Part shown: piece after piece, positions 8,882 to 15,181 of the stretch
Position numbering within the stretch: the first letter of the stretch is position 1
Layout of the letters: every line of letters starts with the position of its first letter
NCBI GenBank assembly: GCA_003021335.1
Contig: PXQL01000103.1
Span: 1-17,115 of the forward strand
DNA from: Halobacteriales archaeon QH_10_67_13
GTDB taxonomy: Archaea; Halobacteriota; Halobacteria; Halobacteriales; Haloarculaceae
DNA: 17,115 bases
Direction: 5' to 3'
The notes under the pieces: model-generated
The model's database searches: none
The model's input: only the letters and a program-made list of their open reading frames with translations
What the model was told of the DNA's origin: nothing
Made by a program: the position numbers and the translations under genes

Positions 8882-9154
8882 CTACAAGAGGAAGATCGTG
8901 AGGAATCCGAAAATGATCAGCGTCTCCGGGATCACGGTAAATAACAGCGCGTACGCGAGGTTGCCGCTGTCCTCCGACACCGATCCGACTGCTGCCGACC
9001 CGATCCCGCGCTGTGCGAGTCCCGTCCCGAGGGCCGCGAGCCCGATCGCGATCCCCGCGGCGAGGTTGGTGGCTCCTTCGTCTCCGACCTGGAGCGGCGA
9101 TAGCTGTGCGAGCGATTCTCCCGTGACTGCCGTTTCGGTGAGTAGTTCGAACAT
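8882..9154 (-). CDS. atpK: A-type ATP synthase subunit K (proteolipid c-ring)
   Basis: This 90-residue protein is a two-helix proteolipid that forms the rotating c-ring in the membrane. Helix 1 (about residues 29-58) carries the glycine-rich packing motif IGLAALGTGLAQRGIGSAAVG. The cytoplasmic loop is SEDSGN, and helix 2 holds Glu77 in the segment TVIPETLIIFG, the expected ion-carrying carboxylate. Haloarchaeal synthases are generally taken to be proton-coupled, and ion choice is not proved by the sequence. A 28-residue N-terminal segment (MFELLTETAVTGESLAQ...) precedes helix 1, a common haloarchaeal arrangement. The gene starts 16 bases after the atpI stop, matching the H-I-K-E order. Confidence 0.95.
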   Translation of the reverse strand: MFELLTETAVTGESLAQLSPLQVGDEGATNLAAGIAIGLAALGTGLAQRGIGSAAVGSVSEDSGNLAYALLFTVIPETLIIFGFLTIFLL

Positions 9155-9170
9155 TGTTTAGTGAGGTCCG

Positions 9171-11318
9171 TTACTGAGCGCGTCCGAACGGTTCGTAACT
9201 GCGCCCACCGCCTTCATAAAACTTCTCAAAGAACTCGACGTACTCGAGTCGAACCGCCTGTAGTCCGGCTGTCCCGCCGATCGCGAGAACGATCGCGTGT
9301 CCGATCAACAACACGGGAAGTCCGATGATCGCGCCCTCGATCCCCGACCCAACGTTCGAGAGTCCGGAGAAGATGAGTTCATCCGAGCCACCGATCGTCT
9401 CCGGTGCCGTGTCGAACAGGTAGTGGTACTCTCCCTCCGCGTCCTGGTATGCCCCGAAGTACAGGAGGTTCGCCGCCAGCGCCATGCCGGCCTTCGAGAT
9501 GAGCACCGCCGCGAGACGAGTGTACGAGAGCGTGTGGACGAGCGGCACCGCAAACTCGGCGACCTCGTAGGTCGGCCCGGCGACGAGCAGGCCGAGTCCG
9601 ACGAAGTACGCGACGAGTCCAACTATCCCGACGAGTTCGGGAAAGCCGGTGAATCCGAGCGGGAACGGCTCGCCGGCAAACACCTCGAAGATGAACTCCG
9701 GCTTCGGCCCCTGGACGTGTTCGCTGAAAATCCACACCCAGATTCCGTTGAGCATCAACAGCCACGAGCCGGACTCGAGAAGCGCCTCCTTAGCGCCGAC
9801 GAGCTGGAACTCCTCGATGAAGTCAAACAGATAGCCGACTCCGAGGTGGAGCCACCCTGCCATGACCGTCACCACGATCCAGGCTCGGGCCCACTCTTCG
9901 GCGGTGAGGCCCTTCTCGATCACGGGGTGGATGTCGTACCACTCGAGGAAGTGGAGTCCAAAGACCTCACCGTAGAGGAATCCGAACCCGACCGCGAAGA
10001 CCCCGAGCCACGCAACGACCGTTCCGAACTCGCTTATCGCCTTCGAGTCGAAGCTACTGTACACCCAGTAGCCGATCCCGACGTATATGAGGCCGTACCC
10101 GACGTCGCCGATCATGAACCCGAAAAACAGCGGGAAGGTCAGAACCAGCGTCAGCGTCGGGTCGAACTCGGAGTACTTCGGCCTGTTGACGGCGTTTGTC
10201 AGCACCTCGAACGGGCTCGTCAGCCCCGAGTTGCTCTGCAAGACCGGCGGATCGTCGTCGACGGTCTCGACGCCGTCGCCGGCTTCGCTCCTCGCGACCC
10301 CGCCGTCGCTCGCCACCGGCCGGCCGGACTCGCCGGATCCGCCGCCGGCCCCCCGACCTGGGTCGGGTTCGACCTCGTGGCTCGACCCGCGGCTGGTGTA
10401 GGCCGCCTGCTTGAGTTCGGCCACGTCGACCCGGTCGTCGACTGCGGCCGTCAGCCGTTCGTCGAGTTCGTCGTACTGACCGGTCGGCACCCAGCCCTCG
10501 ACGATGAACGACCGGTCGGTGGTGGCGAACGCCAGCGGCGCCTCGAGTTTCTCCGCCTCGGCGGTCAGTGCTTGCTCGAGTCCGAGCAGGAACGGCTTCG
10601 CGTCGGCCCGGAGCGCGTCGAGTTCGTTCTCGGTCCGTTCGAGTTCGGCCGTGATCTCCTGGCGCTCCTGGCGAAGCTCCGAGAGGGCGTTTTCGGGGTC
10701 GTCGGAGCGTTCGGGCACCTCAAGTTCGGCGAACCGCACGCCGACGAGGGCGTCGTTCAGCGTCTCCGCGTCGGTCCGGGCGAAGACGGCGACGAGGCCG
10801 GTCTCTTCGCCGGCGAGCACGTCGAACTCGTCGATCTCGGCGGCGACGGCCGCACGGATTTCCTCGCGGTCGCCCTCGCCGACACGGACCGACAGCTCGT
10901 CGTAACCCCACAGCAGGTCCAGATCGAGCCCGAGGTCGGCGAGTAACTCGAGTCGGTCGATCGTCTCGTCGATCTCCCGGCGCCGATCCCGGAGCTCGTC
11001 GCGCCGGTCGTCGAACTCGTTGACTTCGGCGTTGAGCGTCTCGAGGCGGTCGGTCGCCGTCTCTGGGTCGACGGTCCGGCCCTCGGATGGTCGTTCGTCA
11101 GCGATCCTGAGCGTGCTCTGGAGCGCCCGGACCGTGACCAGCCGGCTCGAGATCTCGTCCGCGCCCTCGAGTGAATCGCCGGGCTCGAACCCCTCCCAGG
11201 AGCCGTCGTACTCCGTGATGTCGAGCAATCCAAGCTCGTACATCACCTCGATGACGTCGCTCATCACTGCCGTCGAGCCCGTCACCGAGACCTTTGACAT
11301 CCGCTCGGGCCTAAGCAT
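9171..11318 (-). CDS. atpI: A-type ATP synthase subunit I (membrane stator, a-subunit)
   Basis: This 715-residue protein provides the two half-channels for ions and anchors the peripheral stalks. I chose the start MLRPERMSKVSVTG at 11316-11318, which matches the conserved haloarchaeal N-terminus. The longer open frame upstream is a shadow of atpH. Residues 1-305 are the cytoplasmic domain with a coiled coil (about 90-125 and 205-245). Residues 310-365 are a Gly/Ser/Asp-rich linker. From residue 385 to the end lies the membrane domain with about eight helices. The conserved Arg601 (TLSYTRLAAVLISKAGMALA) faces the c-ring Glu, and the terminal LQAVRLEYVEFFEKFYEGGG is a family hallmark. The start lies inside the end of atpH (8-base overlap with the frame-restored atpH stop). 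Confidence 0.95.
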   Translation of the reverse strand: MLRPERMSKVSVTGSTAVMSDVIEVMYELGLLDITEYDGSWEGFEPGDSLEGADEISSRLVTVRALQSTLRIADERPSEGRTVDPETATDRLETLNAEVNEFDDRRDELRDRRREIDETIDRLELLADLGLDLDLLWGYDELSVRVGEGDREEIRAAVAAEIDEFDVLAGEETGLVAVFARTDAETLNDALVGVRFAELEVPERSDDPENALSELRQERQEITAELERTENELDALRADAKPFLLGLEQALTAEAEKLEAPLAFATTDRSFIVEGWVPTGQYDELDERLTAAVDDRVDVAELKQAAYTSRGSSHEVEPDPGRGAGGGSGESGRPVASDGGVARSEAGDGVETVDDDPPVLQSNSGLTSPFEVLTNAVNRPKYSEFDPTLTLVLTFPLFFGFMIGDVGYGLIYVGIGYWVYSSFDSKAISEFGTVVAWLGVFAVGFGFLYGEVFGLHFLEWYDIHPVIEKGLTAEEWARAWIVVTVMAGWLHLGVGYLFDFIEEFQLVGAKEALLESGSWLLMLNGIWVWIFSEHVQGPKPEFIFEVFAGEPFPLGFTGFPELVGIVGLVAYFVGLGLLVAGPTYEVAEFAVPLVHTLSYTRLAAVLISKAGMALAANLLYFGAYQDAEGEYHYLFDTAPETIGGSDELIFSGLSNVGSGIEGAIIGLPVLLIGHAIVLAIGGTAGLQAVRLEYVEFFEKFYEGGGRSYEPFGRAQ

Positions 11319-11611
11319 CGATCGCCTCCTCGAACCGCTCGCGGACGAACGCGACGGCCTCCTCGCGGCGTTGCTCGGCCAGCTCCGCGGCGTTCCTTGC
11401 GGGCGTCCGCCAGGATCTCCTCGCGTTCTTCCTCGATCTCGGCCCGGCCCTCTTCGAGGCGGCGCTGTGCTTCCTCCTCGGCCTCTTCGCGAGCGTCCTC
11501 GCGGATCTGCTCGGCCTCTTCGCGAGCGTTTTCGAGTATCTCGTCGGCCTCCCGCTCGGCGGCCTTGATCTGTCTGAGTACCTGCTGGTCGGGCATCGGT
11601 CGGTTGTCCAT
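11311..11611 (-). pseudogene. atpH: A-type ATP synthase subunit H, reading frame broken by one extra base
   Basis: Subunit H pairs with E in the peripheral stalk. The first ~75 residues are a clear AtpH coiled coil (PDQQVLRQIKAAEREADEIL onward). After LADARKE the frame runs into basic, non-AtpH sequence (RRGAGRATPRGGR) and stops at 11282. Skipping one base at about 11392 restores AAELAEQRREEAVAF and the family-like end VRERFEEAIDA, with stop TAG at 11311-11313, overlapping the atpI start as expected. The intended protein is thus about 99 residues, or 94 if translation starts at Met6 (11594-11596), which fits the family N-terminus better. H is needed for a stable stalk, so this may be a sequencing error. 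A real +1 mutation or recoding is possible. Confidence 0.88.
11477..11529 (-). repeat. 20-base direct repeats inside atpH coiled coil
   Basis: The 20-base unit at 11477-11496 recurs exactly at 11510-11529, a period of 33 bases (11 residues). Both encode the AREEAE heptad segment of the subunit H coiled coil. Repeats like this can slip or recombine, and they lie about 90 bases from the atpH frameshift. Confidence 0.85.
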
Positions 11612-11619
11612 GATTACTC

Positions 11620-11628
11620 AGATACACT
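11620..11628 (-). promoter_or_regulatory. Weak candidate TATA-like element for the ATP synthase operon
   Basis: On the minus strand the sequence GTGTATC (11621-11627) lies 25-31 bases upstream of the second ATG of atpH (11594-11596), a fit for a leaderless transcript starting at MPDQQV. It is only about 10-16 bases from the first ATG, so if this element is real the true start is the second ATG. The match is poor. The 79-base divergent gap 11612-11690 holds no better A/T-rich box, and no Shine-Dalgarno motif is evident. Confidence 0.3.
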
Positions 11629-11690
11629 ACTTGGGAGTTGCGGAATCAGACGGTCCCGGGAGTTGTGCGTATCGGGGCCAACGAATCGGC

Positions 11691-12279
11691 ATGTGTATTC
11701 TCGAAGACAAGGCCCGCGCGCGAACGTTTTATCGGTATCTCTCTGCGGTGTACAGGCGGCCAAGGCGACTACCCCGGGGTGGGTTCACGATCGGATCAAC
11801 CCGCTGGTCTGGACCGAACGGATGCGCGACGAGGCCGTCGACATGCTCAATATCGCTCCCGGAGATCGGGTGCTCGACGTGGGCTGTGGCACCGGCTTCG
11901 CCACGGCGGCACTGGCCCGCGAGTCGGAGCACGTCCACGCCCTCGACCAGAGCGCCCACCAGCTGGCCCAGGCCCTCGAGAAGTTCGGCCGACGGGGTCC
12001 GGTCGGATTTTATCGCGGCGACGCAGAGCGACTCCCCTTCCCCGATGACAGCTTCGACGTGGTCTGGTCGTCGGGCTCGATCGAGTACTGGCCCGACCCG
12101 GTCGCGACGCTCCGGGAGCTGCGCCGGGTCGCCCCGCGGACGCGATCATGCTCTTCTACGACCAGGACGAGGCCAACCGGATGTTCGAGGCCGCCGGCTA
12201 CCCCCGCTTCGAACACTACCTCCAGCAGGCCCACCCGGGCAGCCCGCGGGCGATCACCACCCTTGCCGAGCCGGCCTGA
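11691..12279 (+). pseudogene. Relic of a VTE3-like SAM-dependent methyltransferase (quinone-type)
   Basis: Three pieces in three frames together match one haloarchaeal methyltransferase. Piece one (11691-11753) reads MCILEDKARARTFYRYLSAVY. Piece two (11789-12130) reads DRINPLVWTERMRDEAVDML, then SAM motif I VLDVGCGTGFATAAL, and DVVWSSGSIEYWPDPVATLRELRRV. Piece three (12136-12279) reads ADAIMLFYDQDEANRMFEAAGY and ends ITTLAEPA at TGA. The SSGSIEYWPDP motif recalls plant VTE3 (MPBQ/MSBQ methyltransferase), a family known to have archaeal relatives, so a role in methylating menaquinone is an inference. Between pieces one and two lies a 35-base insertion. Between pieces two and three about 64 bases are missing, which would hold the KPGG..VIGP strand. 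No single frame makes the enzyme. It is divergent from atpH. Confidence 0.8.
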
Positions 12280-12754
12280 CAGCCGACTCGCGACGGGCGG
12301 TCGTCTCAAGCTCTGCGATCACGGCCTGATCCGTGGCAACGGTGACGGTCACCCGCGAGCCGGGTACAATCTCCGGGTTGTTCGTCCCCGCAACGCGTAG
12401 GCTCGCCATCTCCCCGACACGCAGGGTGGTCGACCCGGCGACGTTGAACGCCCCAGTCGGCCCGCTCCTGAACCCACGGGCCGCGAAAAACGGTACCGGC
12501 GGCTGCTCGGCGAGAGGTCGGCCGTCCACGGCGACGGTGAGGTCGATCTCCGAGACCGCGAGCGCCTCGCCGCCCTCGTGGGTGATCGCGATCCGGTCGG
12601 CGGTCGCGTCGACGGCGAGGGCGAGACTTGCGGCCGGTGGGGTCGTCGTCGGCCGGTCGGTGGCCGTGACCGCAGCCCCGGCCGCCACGGAGAGCGCCAC
12701 CACGACTCCCACCAGTAATACCGTTCCGACCACCGGTGAGGCCGCCCTGTCCAT
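12254..12754 (-). CDS. Type IV pilin-like protein (archaeal pilin N-terminal domain)
   Basis: This 166-residue protein has a class III signal at the extreme N-terminus: MDRAASPVVG followed by about 20 hydrophobic residues (TVLLVGVVVALSVAAGAAV). The expected prepilin peptidase site is DRA|ASPVVG. A Thr/Pro linker (TATDRPTTTPPA) leads to a beta-rich domain with ITHEGGEALAVSEIDLTV and PPVPFFAARGFRSGPTGAFN, a pattern I recognise from haloarchaeal pilin-like (DUF1628-type) proteins. It is predicted to be processed, anchored or assembled at the cell surface. Its 3' end overlaps the methyltransferase relic by 26 bases, convergently. It follows the secreted-protein gene at 12808-13989 by 53 bases but has its own TATA-like element. 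Its partners in a pilus are not in this window. Confidence 0.85.
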   Translation of the reverse strand: MDRAASPVVGTVLLVGVVVALSVAAGAAVTATDRPTTTPPAASLALAVDATADRIAITHEGGEALAVSEIDLTVAVDGRPLAEQPPVPFFAARGFRSGPTGAFNVAGSTTLRVGEMASLRVAGTNNPEIVPGSRVTVTVATDQAVIAELETTARRESAVRPARQGW

Positions 12755-12780
12755 GCCCGTCGGCGGCTGGCGCGGCTTCG

Positions 12781-12789
12781 GAAATAAAT
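12781..12789 (-). promoter_or_regulatory. Candidate TATA element for the pilin-like gene
   Basis: The minus-strand ATTTATTTC lies about 27-35 bases before the pilin ATG, in a short A/T-rich island within GC-rich DNA. The position suits a leaderless haloarchaeal transcript. It sits in the 53-base gap behind the secreted-protein gene, so the pilin may be expressed independently. Confidence 0.5.
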
Positions 12790-12807
12790 CGACGGTCTCG
12801 ATCCCGG

Positions 12808-13989
12808 TCAGGCGCCGACGACCGACACCGTCGTTCCACCGGGGGTAGTGGCGCTCACCTCGAAGGGCCCGTCCGGCTGGATGAGCCGGAGCTCGCCGTT
12901 CTCGTCCGTCTGACCCACCGCTCGCCCGCCGATCGTCACCGTCGCGTCCGCGACCGGCTGACCGTCTTCGGCTACTGACACCCGGATCGGCCCGGTCGCG
13001 TGTGTCACGGCTACTCGTAACTCGACGCCGTCGGTGGTTGCGGTCTCGACGGCCGCCACCGACACGTCCTCGGGAGCGGCAAACTGGTGTTCGTGAAAGA
13101 CGTTCGTCGTGGCTCCGTCGAAGAGGGCTTCGAGGCTGCCGTGTGGATGTCCGATGTCGATCCGGTAGACATCTCCGGTGCGGATGCCGCTAATGCTCGG
13201 CTCGTTTGCGAACGCCCACGGGTAGATCCCGTTTGCCCGTTCGATGGCGGCGCTCCAGCCCGGGCTGGCCCCGTCGGCGAACCGGTTGGCTCCGGTCCGG
13301 TTGCGCTCGCTACTCAGGAACGCCTGACGGACGTACTCCTCGCTGACCGTCGCCACCACGAGCCCGTCGGGGCTGGTCTGGACGTACGCGGCCTGTCGGT
13401 TGGTCGCGCCCGCGGCGGCAGCTTCGAGCTGCTCGAGTGCGGGCTGGCCGAGCAGCGACTCGGTCGTTTCGAGTGCCGTCAGATTCTCCGCCACGTTCGG
13501 GAACGGGATCTCGGAATCAGTGTCGAATTCGGCGAGCCGATCGAGCAGGGCGCGCTCGCGGTCGGCAGCGGCGTTCAGCCTGACCAACTCGCTCGCGAGC
13601 GTCGCCGTCGAGAGCTCGCCGTCTCCGTGGGCCGCGAGCAACTCCCCGCGCTCGGCTCTGAGGCCGGCGACGCGGTCCTCGGCGCCCCTGACGGCCTCGC
13701 GGATCGTCGCCCGCGCGACCGGGTCCTCAGCCTGGCTGATCCGTTCCTCGAGGGTCAGCCGATCGTGGAGCCCGGCGAGTCGATGCGCGTCGGCGGCGAC
13801 CGCGGTTCCGACATCGATTCCGGCGGTCGCGTGCCCGTCGGCGGCGGGATCGGCGAGCGAGAGCTTGTTCGTGGTGTTCTCGACGCCGCTGACGGTCTCT
13901 TGGCCGCCGGACTGCCCGAGGGCGCCGCCGGCGACGCTGAGTCCGACGACGACGAGGAGGATGACCGTGAGGCGGGACCGTAGGCGCAT
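12808..13989 (-). CDS. Secreted haloarchaeal protein with C-terminal carboxypeptidase-regulatory-like domain (DUF7096-like)
   Basis: This 393-residue protein begins with a Sec-type signal peptide (MRLRSRLTVILLVVVGLSVAGGALGQ). The next ~120 residues are helical and charged (LHDRLTLEERISQAEDPVAR, then DRERALLDRLAEF), which suggests a coiled coil. The middle region contains VYRIDIGHPHGSLEALFDGATTNVFHEHQ. The last ~75 residues read as a small beta-sandwich (DGQPVADATVTIGGRAVGQTDENGELRLIQ), the carboxypeptidase-regulatory or Big-type pattern. From memory, haloarchaeal proteins of this build are labelled DUF7096/DUF7094, and no enzyme activity is evident. No C-terminal membrane anchor is seen, so it is likely exported or held by a partner. 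It is upstream of the pilin-like gene on the same strand, so a shared surface role is possible. Confidence 0.8.
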   Translation of the reverse strand: MRLRSRLTVILLVVVGLSVAGGALGQSGGQETVSGVENTTNKLSLADPAADGHATAGIDVGTAVAADAHRLAGLHDRLTLEERISQAEDPVARATIREAVRGAEDRVAGLRAERGELLAAHGDGELSTATLASELVRLNAAADRERALLDRLAEFDTDSEIPFPNVAENLTALETTESLLGQPALEQLEAAAAGATNRQAAYVQTSPDGLVVATVSEEYVRQAFLSSERNRTGANRFADGASPGWSAAIERANGIYPWAFANEPSISGIRTGDVYRIDIGHPHGSLEALFDGATTNVFHEHQFAAPEDVSVAAVETATTDGVELRVAVTHATGPIRVSVAEDGQPVADATVTIGGRAVGQTDENGELRLIQPDGPFEVSATTPGGTTVSVVGA

Positions 13990-14014
13990 TCGTCTTCGTT
14001 CCGGCCAGTGTGGA

Positions 14015-14021
14015 CATAAAT
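14015..14021 (-). promoter_or_regulatory. Candidate TATA element for the secreted-protein gene
   Basis: The minus-strand ATTTATG lies 26-32 bases before the ATG at 13989, in the 93-base divergent gap shared with the acyl-CoA dehydrogenase gene. The distance fits a leaderless start. No comparable element is visible for the plus-strand gene in the same gap. Confidence 0.5.
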
Positions 14022-14082
14022 CGTCGGGATCGCTCCGATCTCTGCGCCGACACTCTCAACAGTCTCCGGGACAAGATCGTCT

Positions 14083-15096
14083 ATGGAGCTCCTCTCTCCG
14101 ACACCCGTTCCGACCGAGGCCCGCGACGCGAAGGCGGCCGCCCGCGAGTTTGCGAACGAGCACGTCCGCCCGCGCGCTCAAGAGTTCGACGCCTCGGGAG
14201 CTTTCCCACACGAGATCGTCCGGGAGGCCCAGGCAGCAGGCCTGGCCGGCAGCTACGTTCCCGCAGAGCACGGCGGCGCCGGCTGGACGCTCGCCGACCG
14301 CCTCGGAGTTATCGAAGAGTGGTTCCGGGCCGACGGCGGGATCGGCCTCTCACTCCAGCTGGTTGATTTCGGCGCGAAGGTGCTCATGATGGCCGGCTCG
14401 CCCGAACAGAAAGCCGAGTGGCTCCCGCCGGTCGGTGACGGCGACGTGATCACGGGACTGGCGGCGACCGAACCCGCAGGCGGGTCGGATCTCGCCGGGA
14501 TGACGACGACCGCCCGGCGCGAGGGCGATGAGTACGTCCTCGACGGCGAAAAGTACTGGACCAGCAACGGCGCCGTCGCCGATTGGATCGTCGTCTACGC
14601 ACAGACCGGCGAGCCCGGCCACGACGGCTACTCGCTGTTTGTCGTCCCGACCGACACGGACGGCTACGAGGCCGAGCCCATCACCGACAAGATGGGGCTG
14701 CGGGCCTCCCAGCAGGCCCGCGTTCAGCTCTCGGGCGTCCGGGTCCCGCACGATCGTGATCTCTACGACGCGCCGGTCGCGGACAAACAGACCGTCAGAC
14801 ACCGGCTGGTCGAGATGCGCGAGCAGTTCGAGGCCGCTCGCGCGCTCACCTGGCAGGCCTGCGAGCACGTGATGGCCGGAGAGGACGCCCCATTTTGGGC
14901 GAGTCTCGCGAAGAGTCACGCCACCCGAACCGCAGAGGAGATCGCCGCCACCGCCACCCAGCTGCACGGCGGCGAGGGGCTGCGCGAGGAGAATCGGATC
15001 AACCGCGTCTACCGGGACGCGAAGTACCCGCCAGTCTACGAGGGCGCAAACGCCGTCCAGCGCGACCTCGCCTACGGCCACTGGCCCGATCAGTAG
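14083..15096 (+). CDS. Acyl-CoA dehydrogenase family protein with an internal in-frame deletion
   Basis: The 337-residue product belongs to the acyl-CoA dehydrogenase family (FAD-dependent alpha-beta desaturation of acyl-CoA, electrons passed to ETF). The N-terminal helical domain, the substrate/FAD segment AATEPAGGSD (127-136), EKYWTSNG and the beta domain are present. Near the C-terminus PPVYEGANAVQRD contains Glu320, the expected catalytic base. Usual members are about 380 residues. Here VPHDRDLYDA (221-230) runs straight into PVADKQTVRHRLVEMREQFE, omitting about 45-50 residues that normally hold the GEEG.GF...GR helix and the RE.FG FAD-contacting segment. The frame is kept, so protein may be made, but FAD binding and subunit packing should be impaired. 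The start ATG at 14083 is the first Met before the conserved region. It may be a decaying gene or a mis-assembled one. Confidence 0.85.
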   Translation: MELLSPTPVPTEARDAKAAAREFANEHVRPRAQEFDASGAFPHEIVREAQAAGLAGSYVPAEHGGAGWTLADRLGVIEEWFRADGGIGLSLQLVDFGAKVLMMAGSPEQKAEWLPPVGDGDVITGLAATEPAGGSDLAGMTTTARREGDEYVLDGEKYWTSNGAVADWIVVYAQTGEPGHDGYSLFVVPTDTDGYEAEPITDKMGLRASQQARVQLSGVRVPHDRDLYDAPVADKQTVRHRLVEMREQFEAARALTWQACEHVMAGEDAPFWASLAKSHATRTAEEIAATATQLHGGEGLREENRINRVYRDAKYPPVYEGANAVQRDLAYGHWPDQ

Positions 15097-15144
15097 CCCG
15101 CAGACCGCCCGCTGACCGCCCGTCGAGGTCTCGGGGGCCCGGCT

Positions 15145-15177
15145 CCGTTACGCATATACCCCGGGATTCGGTAACGG
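15145..15177 (+). repeat. 7-bp inverted repeat flanking the argS TATA box
   Basis: CCGTTAC (15145-15151) and GTAACGG (15171-15177) are perfect inverted copies separated by 19 bases that contain the TATA-like box and a CCCGGG core. The right arm ends 4 bases before the argS ATG. The layout would suit a dimeric repressor binding over the promoter, or chance. I know of no regulator for it. Confidence 0.4.
15152..15160 (+). promoter_or_regulatory. TATA box for argS
   Basis: GCATATACC lies 22-30 bases upstream of the argS ATG at 15182, the ideal place for a leaderless haloarchaeal transcript. This is the clearest TATA element in the window. The gap between the acyl-CoA dehydrogenase and argS is otherwise GC-rich and shows no Shine-Dalgarno sequence suited to the ATG. 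Confidence 0.6.
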
Positions 15178-15181
15178 GGGT

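Noticed and set aside
11385..11400. Programmed +1 frameshift as the preferred explanation for atpH
   Set aside because: I see no slippery codon, adjacent stop codon or stimulatory structure at the site. Sequence error or mutation is simpler, though not excluded.
11319..11627. N-terminal extension of the atpI frame upstream of 11318
   Set aside because: It is a frame shadow of atpH. The conserved AtpI N-terminus is MLRPERMSKVSVTG at 11318.
11754..11788. The 35-base segment as an archaeal intron
   Set aside because: I could not fold a convincing bulge-helix-bulge at its ends, and protein-gene introns are not expected in haloarchaea. The second deletion downstream also argues for a pseudogene.
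12306..12839. Alternative minus-strand ORF overlapping the pilin gene
   Set aside because: It lies in another frame, is Arg/Gly/Asp-rich without domains, and is explained by the pilin gene, which has a clear class III signal.
15097..15181. Possible tRNA or terminator between the acyl-CoA dehydrogenase and argS
   Set aside because: There is no cloverleaf, no T-run after a hairpin, and the region is accounted for by the argS promoter.
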